Source: Takakia lepidozioides
Lineage: Eukaryota > Streptophyta > Takakiopsida > Takakiales > Takakiaceae
NCBI GenBank assembly: GCA_030704615.1
Contig: CM060731.1
Location: forward strand, 58,260,756 to 58,324,755
DNA: 64,000 bases
Direction of reading: 5' to 3'
This document shows, piece after piece, positions 31,480-43,844 of this stretch. Under the pieces are notes generated by a model. That model ran no database searches and was not told the DNA's origin. It worked only from the letters and a program-made list of their open reading frames with translations. The position numbers and the translations under genes are program-made. The first letter of the stretch is position 1; each line of letters begins with the position of its first letter.

Positions 31480-32207
31480 CTAGCATTGGGTTCAAAAGTT
31501 CAAAATTTAGAAGACTCAAGATTCTTCGCGATCATGGTCCGATAGTGTACGAGGTTCGCTCCAGGAGCTGTATATATATTCGTAGCTGTGTTGTCATCGC
31601 CGATACTTTTGCCGCTCGCTCACCTCGACATCATCTTTTGTTCTGGTTTGACAACGTGGACGGAGGTGACGATGTTCTCGATAAAAGCGCTTGTCAGACT
31701 TTGCAAGACTATCGGCGCGGGAGACGCAGCTACGAATATACAGCTCTCGAACCGATCGATAGTACGGTTGGACTCTTTTCCAGATCTGTGCAAAAAATCT
31801 TCTAAATTTCGAGAGTTTCCAGTGGTTTCTTGATGGTATACAACACTGGTACATCTTGGAGGAGCGATTGTGATCCAAGTCCCGGGGAGCTTTGTGTAGC
31901 TTAAAAAACTTTGATCTCTGTGTAGACCTCTGTCCTAACACCTTGCAATGCTACGGCCTCTTCTTATGTCCTGCACCATGCTTCGAGCTTGAATTTGAAT
32001 TGTTTCTAAGTGCTAATTGAAATTGAGCACATGCTTGCCTGTAGCTTATCTTGGTGAGACAGAGAGAGATGATCTAGAGACACAAATCTGTTCAAGAAAT
32101 TCAACTACCTGTAGAGAGCCAAGGAAATACTTCTATTTATCCGTTTTGGTCAAGTGGTTAGACTAGACAGATTGCACCACACTTGGTTCTCGACTCGCAC
32201 AGCTCGG
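31480..32207. other. Intergenic, no gene recognised
   Basis: TATATATA at about 31571. A tRNA-like pattern (GTGGTTAGAC ... GGTTCTCGACTC) at about 32154-32195 just before the methylesterase exon is too weak to call. By position this may be the old promoter and leader of that gene. Confidence 0.35.
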
Positions 32208-32429
32208 ATGGGGAGCGAAGGACCCCACCACTTTGTACTCGTGCATGGAGGGAGCCATGGCGCATGGTGCTGGTACAAGACAGTGGACCTATTATAGCGT
32301 GCAGGACATAAAGCAACAACTGTTGATCTGGCTACTTGCGGAATCCACACCGCCAAGTGTATAGAAAATATATCGGACTACGATCAGCCTCTGATGGATA
32401 CATTCACCTCCTTGCCAAATTCTGAGAAG
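32208..32429 (+). pseudogene. Methylesterase exon 1 with premature stop, copy 3
   Basis: Starts ATG 32208 and reads [20 protein letters not shown], the N-terminal strand and oxyanion loop of MES-type hydrolases, to PNSEK followed by a GTACAG donor. Length 222 bases equals exon 1 of the 8.1-kb copy. TAG at 32295-32297 stands where that copy has CAG (LLQRAGH). No exon 2 follows within the next 15 kb; the next plus-strand MES exons are 2-4 at 50578-51685, and the splice phase (0) fits them. Confidence 0.8.
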
Positions 32430-32791
32430 GTACAGACTGAAATCATAACCAAATTGCGTGCATTGAATTAGTTTATACCATCTCGGCGTGGCCGACCTGA
32501 AGAGTTTTTCCACAAGGAGGTTATGACCATTTCCCTTAATACGTAGGAGGCACTTATTTCGAATTTCCCTGCTAGAGAATAAACTTGTGGCGGGAATTTG
32601 GTAATACCACATGAGCAAACTTGAAAATTGTTCTACATTTCCACTTGAAAACTGGAAATGAGGAAATTTGATCGATATTTCCATGTGAAAACCTGACTGA
32701 GGAAACTTGTTCTTCGTTGGAAACGCTAGAAACCCTGAACTAATTACATGCACAATTCTCATGGCTGCATCTTTGGATACAATGTAGGATT

Positions 32792-34973
32792 TCAGTGTTC
32801 TAAGGTGAAAAGAAACCAGTGTGTACTCTCCCAGACGAGGAGCATAAACAGTTTTTGGTATTGTGAAGTAACCACTACTGCATAATAGGCAGCTGCCACA
32901 CCATCATCTGTCCGAAGTAGAGAGGAGTTCCCAGGAGAAGGTTCCCCTGTTAAAAGCAGAGAGGTATCCCCACCGGAAGGCTCCCCCTCAGCTTTTCGCC
33001 TCCTAAGATCAACTGAAAAATCACCGTTACCATTACCATCTTCATTTATGTTGCAGGCCAAAGAGCCTTGGGAGCTCTCAGGATTCATCTTGTTGTTGTC
33101 CACTAACACTTCTGACCCTTGGCTGGTTGCAACCTTATTTTCCCTCAATACTCGTCTTGCAGGGCCTGCACCAACAGAATAGGCAAAGTAATGGTACTCT
33201 CCTTTGTTAACACATTAATTGGGTCTCTTTTCCACCTCTTCAAGAACTCGCTCCCTCTCTCGCCCTCTCTCGCCCTTGCTCCCCCTCCCTCCCTCCCTCA
33301 CACAAACAACAGCTTATGGGTACATTCTCTCGTTCACATGGAGATGAAGCACCCATCGACAGCATCCCAACATTCTCAACCCATGGCAGACGAAGAGTTA
33401 TAAACAGTGGTCCTGTACATGCACTAATGAGAAGGGGGGTGCCTATCCTTCTAGCTTACCAGAAAATTTGGGTTTAACACGCTTGTAAAGCTTGGGGCAC
33501 GTAACAACCACAACGGGAGCTCCAATACCAGAACTAGATTCCTTCACCACGACACTGGGAGAGAAGGATGTTGATTCCGAACTGTCTCTTCCACATTTCT
33601 TTCATCCAGTACAGGCCAAACGCCACTGCTACTCCCACTGCTGCTGTTGCCAGTGATGTGGGAGCTTTCATTAGTATCATTCATTGCTTTTCCACACATG
33701 CCTGTATGTAAAGTCACAGTTGTCATGTTTCCCCCACTGAGGTTTGCAAGACTAACCTCACTCGCTTCTTCTCCATTTGGCATGTTTTTCCTGACTTGAA
33801 ACAGGCTCAAATTGACCCCATCATGTTGTCTGTCATTTGTGTCATCTCGCATTCCGTTTCTGTTGTCTTGCCTTCGCTCCTCTGTGAGAAAGATGCTAGC
33901 TGCTTGTAACAAAGTTCACATCAGGAAGGGAATATGCATCCAATACTTAAATGAGCTTTCCTAGGTATTGCACCCTATGTGGTCAATAAGTTACTGATAG
34001 TAGGAGGTTTGTGAGAGTAGTTGATTGGGCATGAATAACTGACCTATGGCATCATCATCCTCTGGAGGAGGAGTCCCCTTTTTGTATGGTGTGCCATTGC
34101 TGCTTCGAGAAAATTTTGATGAAGATAATGCCTTCACATGAGAACCAAATCCACTGCCTCTCTCACATCCATTCGACCCTACAGACAATGAGTGGGGCAA
34201 GACCGACCCAATTGAATTCATGGAGGGTGGTTCCCGCAAGCGCCTTTGACTCTCATCTCTCAACCTGTCTATAGTCCGGCCTCGTGGACTAGAGCTGAGT
34301 AAGTGAACATCACAATAAATTTCAAGCTTGCTCCCACTAGCCGTGCTTGCTGTGAATCCCCGACTTCCCAAGTCCGGCACTGAGGACGGTTCATGTGTTT
34401 GTACATATTTGTGGGATAGGTGCTTTTGTCCACTGGCACTTTTAGTTGTCCCAATCTTTCTTTGAATGTGTCCAGTTTTCCAAGTGTTGTCCTTCCCTTG
34501 GAAAGATCTAAAGAGACTAAGTTGACTCTGTCCTTTTCAAGAGCTCCTAGGCTTGCCTTACTTGCTGGCACTGACGTAGCTCCCTGCTTGTTTTGAACAC
34601 CAGTAAGATGAAGCAACACAAACCATTCAGTATAAGTAGAGGACGAGGGGCAATTGCTGGAATAGTGTAAGGGGAGTCCAACTTGTCTGAAAGCCCTGGC
34701 GCCAGTCTTTGCCAAACCTTCATGCGCAGGAAGGAAATGCGTTAGATGAGCATGACACCTCCCATGCTGCCACATAAATCTTCTCAATAAAGGTTGCATA
34801 TAATATATGCATATAACCTCCTTAGAAGTCTTTCGCCAAAACCATAGACTGCTTTCCATCCAAGTCACAGTAAATGCCAACAATGTGGACAAAATGAGAG
34901 AACTTACAGCAGCCACAGTCTCGGCATCCACCTCATCTTTCCCCAGATCCTCTGCTGCTACTGTTTGACACAC
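32792..34973 (-). CDS. Unrecognised multi-exon gene or transposon-associated gene
   Basis: Minus-strand coding-like blocks: 34269-34973; 33991-34380 (DRLRDESQRRLREPPSMNSI, SSSKFSRSSNGTPYKKGTPP) with a donor after EDDDAI; 33544-33890 (acceptor before ERRQDNRNGMRDDTND); 32900-33170 (acceptor before PARRVLRENKVATSQGSEVL; also VDLRRRKAEGEPSGG). Serine- and glycine-rich, polar, no domain I know. Exon edges are approximate. It lies just downstream of the CACTA-like transposase on the same strand, so it could be a second gene of that element or a host gene fragment. Function unknown. Confidence 0.35.
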
Positions 34974-35642
34974 CCAGTTCTGGCCCCTCTCAAAAAGTTG
35001 TGGTTGTTATGATCAGAGATATTCACAAACTGAATGTGCACACAACGTCCAGACACAACTCCCCGCAGTCTTTGAGCTGTTCTTTTCAAAGGATGACATC
35101 CTGTAACAGGGAGCTGAGAGTTCATGTAAGGGCTTGTATAGACATCAATGTTGTACACAAGGGATTCATGCAATGCTCCTCTAGCTCCCACTCTCACACA
35201 GATATGCGACTGTGATATGGGATGTGCTGAGGCAGAGCACATTGTGACACAAAGGGAGAGCTAGAACCTTTGAAGCTACTCACCCTGAAATAGATGTGGA
35301 ATGTTGTTGACACATGCATGCCATTGCTTGTTGGAAAGTGCCCACCCAAAGGACTGCACATCCAAGCACACTACATTCAAAGCTATCTTTTTGTGCCTAT
35401 CATGCAATCCCAACCACAAGAGAAAATATAAATCCTGTACATCACCACAGAAAGGTATGAAGACACCAAATATGAAGACACACAGGGCAACATGAAATAT
35501 GGAAAACACATTGCCCTTCCGTTCAAGATGGAAGCTACCATTCCCACAAACTGTCAATGATTGGTTGCCCGTCCAAATGATCTTTGGATAGAATCTCATG
35601 AAACGAGTACAAACATCAGAATGATTGGTTTGTTTGTGTACC

Positions 35643-38600
35643 TCAAAGTCCACCCTCAAGAAAAGTTCGGCATTGTGTAAGCAAACGTGTGCGACGGTCG
35701 TTATCTTGCAACTCATATGCAATATTGTAAGCTTGTCCCTGAGGTGCCTGATCTATTGCCATGAACTTGTGCAGGATGCAATCTATTGGTCGAATGCAAG
35801 AGGAGTCAAATGGAAACATCCTGGCTTTAAGAATGACGTTCATCCCAGTCACTTCATCAACAAGGTCGACAAGTGCACGGTTGGGTCCTTGCACAGCCTG
35901 CAAATGCAAGTAATAGTCAGCAGCAAAGTAGACTGAAACCTCGCTCCTAAAATCATGACTGAAAATCGTTCTGATTTTCGCTTTGAAGGGTGGTCCATGA
36001 ACATCATCTGGCTTAACAACTACATCATTGCCCACTTTGTACAAGACACCCCAGAGCATGATGGAGTTGAATTTGCGGATTGCGGATGTCCATTCCTCTT
36101 CCCTCCAAGAATCTCTTTGTTGCTCCGTGATATGCATGCGCAAATACTCATCAATTTCAGGGGCCGCAATTTCACCCGCAACAGCATTTTTTCCTATTAG
36201 AATCCCCTTGAGATGCACCATTGCAGCACAAGCGCTATGAGTCGTGTTCCTTAGTAGTTTTGTGACTTCCTTTGCCCTTTCGATGGAAGGTACCCTCATG
36301 GCACACCTGTTGTGCCACGGAGGACACCGAAACCGTCCTTCAATCTCCCAATCAACTCCTGTTCATCAAAGGAAAAACTATGTGAGAAAAATTTCGGACA
36401 AGATGCGGAAACCAAGTGAAGCTGGGCAGCCAACAAGCTCTAGACACCCTCAATTTGGGTACAAAAACAATAAACATGTGCAATTACCTGTGGGACAAAC
36501 AAGATGTTTGTGTATTAGTAAAATGGCTCGCTGGTCCATCTGGAAGCCATCTTTCTCCTCGCTAACCCGATCCATCACACTGCTGAAAAGCCTCCGTGAA
36601 TAGTACTGAATGAAGGTGGTCTCCATGAACTTTTCGTTCGTCTTTATTCTTCCATAGCGCGAGACTTCGCGCTCAAAAGCAAAGCACCAGTACACATCAT
36701 TGGGCCCAAACCTAAGAACATCTTCTAGAATATGTGCAGCACCTGCAACATGTTCTAAAGGAGCACCATTGGGTCCATCCAACTCCTCCGAGTGCACTCG
36801 CTATGCTTGGAGGAGGACACGTACAGCATCAAGGTCCTCTACCATCCATCCCTTCCTCCTTGTCCAATTAAAAAAATAATGAGAAATATCCACAAGAATG
36901 AACCCAATTGTCCACCTGCTCTGAGATATTCGTCCGTGCAGCAAATTAAGGACGTGCGGCAACATCCATTGAACGAAATGCTGATTTTCTTCAGCCATGT
37001 ATGCAGAATGCCTCTCTACAAGATTAGTCGGCCACCTGCCTTGCTTGAGTTCGTACGGTCATGTGCTGGTGACGCATTTGCATATACGTGTGATCTCTAC
37101 TAATGGCGCAGAGGCATCTTGGAGGCCAACCACTTTAGAGAATAGCTTGGAGATGAAGTGTTTGAAGAGGTTCAAACCTGCAATATGCATCATATCGTAA
37201 ACTAGATCTTGAGAGATGTCAAACGCATAGAGGTGGTACAACCGCCAAAGACGTGACTCTCCTGAAACACCACTCTCACGTCCAAGCTGTTCTCGAACAG
37301 CATTTGTGGATGCACGTTTCCACTTTCGAACACCCTCAAGCAATTCCTGAACAGATCGTCGTCGAGGGACATCATGAACTTGCAGACGGTTATGATCATA
37401 CATGTACTGACCACCCACCAAAGTAGAATGCATTACGCACCTCCTGCAGCCCCCTTTACCAGATGCCTTCAACATTCCAATCTTGCATTGGGCAGGATGG
37501 TCTCCCATGAACAACATCAACATGGCCCTTATAACTACGGGCCCTTCCTCCGTTGACAGATGTCTGCTAATCAAGCGTGGAGGATATCGGAAATGGGTTT
37601 GAAATCCATCTACAAACATCTGCTCCAATTCCTCCATGAAAGGTTGTAAAAAGGAGGCCCTTGAATCCTTCACCCTGTCCAAAATAGCCTCTTGACATGT
37701 GTTGAAGGGAATGAACAACACGGGCAACAAACTAATGGAACTTCCCTTGCCTGCGTTCAAGATATTTACTTCTAGTACCCAACAATTTCTTGAATTGCGT
37801 CTTGTTGTCAAAAAGCCATCCCAATGGGCTCCCAAAGCGATGTACCTTGGGTCACCCTTACACATTTTCTTTGGTGCTACAATGCTGCCTTGACACCGCC
37901 AACATTCAAAGTCATACACCGCTCTTACATCGTCCCAACCACGCCTCAAGTATTCAGACCTGCTTGGAAATGCATTGTACACCATTCTACAAGCTGGATT
38001 AGGGCACTCTGTCGGTAACTCCCACTCCTGCTCTGGGTTCCAAATTTTTTGATAAACCCTCATTTTTTCACCATCCCAGAACTCTTCCAACCGAGCAGGG
38101 GCGTCTGTCACATCCCTGCCCATCCAACGATCACGGTTTCTCCAGAGGGTCAAGATCTCTCTCCAATATGTTTTCGAGTGCATGATAAGGTCCAGTTGCT
38201 CCGCAATTGGGAGGTAATCAAAGGCAACCATGTCCTTCCTCAAAGTCCCACAATCTGCACATCGCTCGGCACACTCCAAACAATCGCGTTTGTTCTTTGG
38301 TGGATTGCACCCACAACTTTGTACTTGGCCAGTTTTGTAATTATCCTCCATGCTAGGTATGTAGACATTAGCAGCATGTGCAAATTCCTTGGTACCCACA
38401 CACATCCTCCATCTTCTTGCTTTCACCATCCCTAACTCCTTGTAGGTTTCCAACAACTTGTCCCACGATGAGGGTGCTTGGATCCCATCCAAGTCTCCGT
38501 TCCAATCTGCAGGCATTTGTTTAAGCAACTTCCCCAAAGTCTGCTCCCCAAGTGGAGTCTCACGCCTGATGTTGAGCCCCCCAAACAACTCTTTGAGCAT

Positions 38601-38978
38601 AAAGCCATGTAGTTCGATGGACATGCCACTGCTGTCCCATACCCCTTGCACTGCTATGAGCCGGGTCAACAAGGCAGAAGCCAATGTCATCGGGGTACCA
38701 ACATTGTCCTCCAAATGCTCAATTTGAGCCTCCTCCACAACTTGAACATTGTCTACCAATTCTTCATCATCACCTAATGTTGTCCCTTGAGAAGACAACT
38801 CTTGTGCCTCTACATCTTGTGAGCTAGGGCGATCGATTCGTTCATCTAAGTCAGAAATGCCATCCCTCCATGCATGAGCAGCAGCTGTGTTGTGGCTAAC
38901 TAGTCTTTCTCCCTGTGCAGTTTGTTTGCACTGCATACATCGGCACCAAATTCGTCTGTCCCGGCCTTGCCTCGACAT
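35643..38978 (-). mobile_element. CACTA/EnSpm-like transposase gene, degraded at the 3' side
   Basis: Main frame 37059-38978 (639 codons, ATG 38976-38978). A cysteine-rich N-terminus (CRCMQCKQT) is followed by SCGCNPPKNKRDCLECAERC, CPNPACRMVYNAFPSRSEYL with a CWRC pair, then the transposase core: IALGAHWDGFLTTRR, LLPVLFIPFNTCQ, PFMEELEQMFVDGFQTH, MLFMGDHPAQCKIGMLKASG and CRRCVMHS. Further minus frames continue the family layout: 36801-37000 (FVQWMLPHVLNLLHGR), 36450-36797 (RFGPNDVYWCFAFEREVSRYGR) and 35643-36299 (VVVKPDDVHGPPFKAKIRTI). The order resembles a TNP2-type transposase with DUF4218/DUF4216-like C-terminal parts. Frames are joined by introns or frameshifts I cannot resolve. CACTA termini were not found with confidence. 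Confidence 0.65.
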
Positions 38979-38999
38979 TCTTAAATACCTTTGATCAAA

Positions 39000-41880
39000 T
39001 CTCTATCCCTCCAATGTCTGCAATCGACACTGTTCCACGCACTGTCTCCTTCCCGCCCCACTGAGTTTGCTCACTCTGAAATGTTGCACAAGTAGGGATT
39101 CACCTCCAATCGCCCTCCTTCCTTCCGAATGCTTAAACCTCGAGCTGAGTACAAGTACTTGAGCCCTCACTGACTGAATAATCAAAACAGGGCTGATGGA
39201 CTATCTCAAGTATCTGTCATTGAAGTGTACCTGCGACATTGCACCTGGAAGATCATTGACCCAGTGAAGGCCCAAAGAGCTGATCACCACATCCAGTGAA
39301 CTGCTCCCTCCATATGCAAGCCACCCACATTCAAAATTGCATGTTAGAGTGGGCATGCAAGTGACCCAGAATCTCAGAAAACTAACCTCTTCAACGTGAG
39401 GGCCATCGTTGTAGGCAAAATGTGCAACAACAATGTCTTTGTTTCTTGTTATGTTCACACTAAACCAGAAAACAATCTCTGACCATAAGAAGAAGCCATA
39501 CAGCCCTCAATACACAACGGGAGAGCCCAGCTAGTTTGGGTAATTCCAATTGTGGTGCTCCATAAACTGAATGATAGCCCAACAAATACAGAAAAATACA
39601 GAGGAAGAAGGGGCCCCAAGGGCATGGGACAGACAGAAGTTTGTCCCAAATATGCAAAGTAAGTTTTTGTAGAATCAGGACAGCCAGATTTACCATGATT
39701 CCAAGATCATGGAAATAAACCAAAGAAGGCAGTATTGCGTCTGTGTGGAGTGCAGAAGAGCTCACAGGGGCGTACAACGGTAGACAAGACAAAATCTTGC
39801 TTGGATGGTGAAAATTCTGAGAAGGCAGCAGCTATCAAGCCTGCAAAACATGTCAATGTTGCCCCTCGAACCTGTATCCAAAATCATCACCAAGCAGTTT
39901 TAACCAGATGTAGATTGACAATATACATTGAGCCATGGTAACTTCAAATTCATGGCGCATAACTATTGAGGCCTCCGTCCAAGTTGCTGTCAGGTCCTAC
40001 AATGCAGACTCCGCAGGATGTGCCATAGGAACGCCTGCCAACCATACATAGCAATCCTTGTTGTATGCCCAAAACACATAGTCTAAGTTGATAGATCTTG
40101 ATCCTATAAATATGGTAAGAGTTGATCGCAAGTACCATTTTTTGCAACTGCCATTGCTATCTCTGTTGGTACATTATGGGCATTCAATTCAGCCAAGAAT
40201 GAGCATGTAACCTAAGCAATCGTAAAACTGGCATGGGCACATAAATTCCATACCCCATAGCTCTGGCCACAGCTTATAATGAGAGGACTCACCATGGGTG
40301 CCGAATGTACTAACACAGGGGGTAGATGACGATCTAAGACTTCTAGCCACTGGGAGCTCCCAGCTTCCTCCCCGGCTTCATTGATTGTGGTCTGACAGCT
40401 TTCCAACACTGAGAGACTCCACTCTACATTGCGGCTCTAAGGGGTCACTCAGCATCTGTAGGGGTTATGCTGACCCACTGCCATGAGCGCGGGCTGAATT
40501 GGCAGGATGTTGATATCTATGGTATGCCCCTTTTACCCCACATCGTACCTTCTTTTCGGGGTTACAATGTTTCAAAAAGCTGGACAAAATTGGTTTCCTA
40601 TCCTAATCTAGGACTTCCATGCCCGTGCCTTCCGGTCAGCCATCGCAGCAGGGTGACCCCCCACCCATGTCTGGGAGCCGACCGGGTGGACACCTGCACG
40701 GGAGCCAGGTGGGATCCTTCCAAAATGGATGAAGTACCCAACCCCTTGAGAATGGATGAACTAAAAACTTTGTAATGGATGATGTTAAAAAAATGGATAG
40801 AGATGGCGGGAGGTAGTCGCGCCAGGAACAATGGCGGACAAGAAGAAGAAGAGCATGATGACCAGCGCTATGGGATTTCGGTTGTGTTCAGGAGCTGGAT
40901 TACATGAGCTTTTGTTTTTTTACGTATCGTGTCATGAAAGATGGAGTATGAGCTGGATTACATGAGCTTTTGTTTTTGACTTATCGGATGCTAGAGGATG
41001 AGTTGCTGGAGGTGCCTGGAGGACTCCAATGAGATTCAAAGTTCCGCACTGCAAACCAAGTTCTAATAACCCTCTGGAGGTATTTTATCTCCTCTAGCTC
41101 ATTTAGGATTGGAGTTTGAGATCATGTGTCCGTTGTAAGCGTTACCAGGGCAAGGAATGAGAATGATGAATCTGTATTGTGATGAATCTTGAAACCCTGG
41201 AATTTAGCACTGTCCATGTTGGTTTAAAAGGTATAATTGTGATACTTTAGTGAAATGAGCCTGAAAGATCCACTGGTGTGAAACTCAACTGAAACTTGAC
41301 AAAGGAGTTGTGCATTTAAAAAAAAATCCTGTTGCTGGGGCATTGCCTGCTAATTCAAAGGCTGGCACCGACGACATCCAAAATAGCATCATCCTGATCC
41401 TGTTGATGTATCCCTCTATCTAACCTAACGTGGGCTAAGGTGAACAATGATGAGCAGCTTACAAGGTTTACAACTCAAGTCAATTCCATGTGTGGTTACT
41501 TAAATCCCCCTGGAGTAGCAAATCTTCTCCTGTGAGCTACATCTCCCGCTCTCCGTTGCCAGGGAATATGCTCTTAAATCGCCTTCCTGGAACATTAAAC
41601 TGGCAATTATGTAAGAATGCAAAGATAATCCCAGCCATATTGTGAATGAAAGGAATATCATGCATGGAAAAAGTGTAGGGGCGATTGCCTCGATATCATG
41701 CCAATTTGTGATCGGCATGTAATCAGCCAGTAATATACCTTACAGTTGACTCCTCTCTCTACCTGCTCTCTTCGCTAGTACTTACATAGTGATGATGTTT
41801 GATATCATTGTGTGTTTTAACAGGCTCATGGTCTGACTAAATGGATATATGCTCATGAATAACAAGGGAATTATAACAAA
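39000..41880. other. No gene recognised
   Basis: Probably the 5' flank of the CACTA-like element and other old sequence. Short frames only. GAGCTGGATTACATGAGCTT occurs twice (about 40891 and 40953), a local 62-base-spaced duplication. Confidence 0.35.
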
Positions 41881-41889
41881 TGCCTGGCG

Positions 41890-42207
41890 ATGCATGCTCA
41901 AATTCCCCCCAAGTTTGAAAACGAATACTCTCAGTCTTCCTGCTTCCTGCTTCACATTTCAAGCCCTGAAATGTGGGAGACACCTCTTTTAGCCAAGACT
42001 AATGGAATTTTTTGGTTGCAAATGAAGCAACCCCTTGTACCAACATCTCTTCTATTCAATGAAGAGGATGTTGAAGTGCATACCAATTACGAAAAGCTAC
42101 GCATGGAGAACATCAAGAGAAACAATGCGAAGTTGCACGAACTGAATCTACCGCCCTTGCAACAAGCTTTGAAGAAACCTGCAAAGACTTCAAACAAGGT
42201 GCCTTAA
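41890..42207 (+). CDS. Unrecognised coding-like block (possible exon)
   Basis: 105 codons ending YEKLRMENIKRNNAKLHELN and LPPLQQALKKPAKTSNK, with a strong basic/acidic helix. The start is uncertain. A GTGCCT donor follows. It may belong with the blocks at 43845 and 44038, which are on the same strand, but no domain links them. Confidence 0.35.
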   Translation: MHAQIPPKFENEYSQSSCFLLHISSPEMWETPLLAKTNGIFWLQMKQPLVPTSLLFNEEDVEVHTNYEKLRMENIKRNNAKLHELNLPPLQQALKKPAKTSNKVP

Positions 42208-42609
42208 TTGGACCTATTCCCTGCTCATTCAGGTTCTCAAATAAATAGGGTAAATGATCCCGTTTAGTGTCCTAGCTGCCAGAGGTAAGGTACGTACTAT
42301 GCAGGAATGCCAAACAGTTTGCATTTCGAGGGGTTATGAGTAGTTGTCTTGACTCGTAGCCATCTTCTTCTTCAAGTTCAAGAAGTGGCTGAGCAGGAAG
42401 ATGGGCAGCTTTTGGCATCATGGCATACATGTCAAAGTTGGCTTCTTACCATTCCAACTCGGTGAATGGGTTTAATTGCCTCAAACTCGTTTTGACCTAG
42501 CTGTTGCTACTTTTCTTCATTCTCTCTCTCAACTTCTGCACTGTCCATGTCATGTGTGTTTTTTTAGGAATGCTTGCTTTCAATCCTTGTGCAGCATTTT
42601 TGAAAGATA

Positions 42610-43305
42610 TTAAGGTATTATCTCAGTAGGCCGTCCGTCATCACCAATGGTCGAAGCCGCTTGTGATGGAGAGCACATTTCCTGGACAAGAGCTGGGCGC
42701 ACAAATATCCTCCCCCTCCCCCTACTTTGGTCAAACATGATTAACCGCTTCTGACATGCTTGAGAACAATGCACTTCAAGGGCATCTGCCAGCTTAGCTG
42801 ATTTACCATGAGGGTCAATTCCTAGCATCCCATCCACTTTTCTAGGAAGCTGTGCGCAAGCTTCAGGCTTTCCTTGCGGCATATATCGAGCAATTGGACC
42901 TTGTGACATGTCATGCTTTGACCCGCATTTGCCCGAAAATGGGTTACCCAAGATAATAGCCTCTTTGTATTCGCTGCATTGTTGTAGGGAAGTAATTGGT
43001 GTCAGCCCTGGCACTGACCCTGCAGGGCACCCCGAACTGGGTGTCAGCAGCTCCTCAAACTTGCCAGATAGTTGAGCGGACGACTTCGTAGGCCACTGTA
43101 ATGTCTGGAGGGGAGAGCCTTCAGTAACTGCTGATTCTTCACCTTTGGAATATGCAGCATTACTGCTAGAGGGAACTACACAGGGCTGGGCGGAAGCCTG
43201 GGACAAGATAGCCTTAGGTCCACCTGGGGATGTGTGCCTGTGCAAATTGCCAGAAAAGGGTTGGCGAGGAATCTGTTTCTCCATAGACAGACTCATTGCA
43301 CCCAA
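42610..43305 (-). CDS. Unrecognised coding-like block (231 codons)
   Basis: Long minus frame with protein-like composition, ending in LADALEVHCSQACQKRLIMF and GRIFVRPALVQEM before the stop at 42610. Plant proteins of unknown function carry a similar K-R-hydrophobic-FDQS pattern, but I cannot name the family. It could be the last large exon of a gene whose upstream exons lie to the right, or a captured fragment. Confidence 0.35.
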   Translation of the reverse strand: MGAMSLSMEKQIPRQPFSGNLHRHTSPGGPKAILSQASAQPCVVPSSSNAAYSKGEESAVTEGSPLQTLQWPTKSSAQLSGKFEELLTPSSGCPAGSVPGLTPITSLQQCSEYKEAIILGNPFSGKCGSKHDMSQGPIARYMPQGKPEACAQLPRKVDGMLGIDPHGKSAKLADALEVHCSQACQKRLIMFDQSRGRGRIFVRPALVQEMCSPSQAASTIGDDGRPTEIIP

Positions 43306-43844
43306 GTACTCTAGAAAGATCTGGAATCACAGACTCTCAGCAGACTCAACCTTCAGAAAGCCACATCTCTTGCACCAGACACCACAAACAGATTTCAAGC
43401 ATTGGCCCATCTAACACAAACAATAACACTGTGCCGACTAGTTAATCTGTCCTACCAAACTGAACTTCTCAGTGAACTGGGAAAATTTGATGTGGTTGCA
43501 GTCCTATAGTGCTGATGCCTTCAGCTTGAATGTGTGCAATGTTGATAAAAGACAACTGCGTACTCATTTGACTTCACTTTAGACAGTTTTCAAAGATGTC
43601 TGCAAATAGCCGGCAATGCTTGCTTCCAGTTTCTAATTATGTTCTTTTTGAATCACAATCAACCCTAAAATATTGGAAGTATTTGGCACCTCAAATACTT
43701 AGAAAACGCGGAAATAGACATCCTTTCTCTTCACGAGCATCAGACTGCATGGCGCAGTGATTAGTCGTGACAGCTCAAAAACCTAGAGACATGGGCTGAA
43801 CTAAACATAGTATTAACTCTTCTGAATTTATCTATCGTGCAGCC

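Noticed and set aside
32140-32200. tRNA-like or SINE-like pattern (GTGGTTAGAC ... GGTTCTCGACTC)
   Set aside because: The B box is poor, no clover-leaf can be drawn with confidence and no tail is present.
32870-32890. CACTACTGCATAATAGG as a possible CACTA terminus
   Set aside because: No matching inverted copy was found on the right side of the transposase, so it may be chance.
43745-43805. SINE-like segment (ATGGCGCAGTGATTAGTCGT ... GGGCTGAACTA)
   Set aside because: Only an A-box-like match; the B box is degenerate and no end or duplication is visible.
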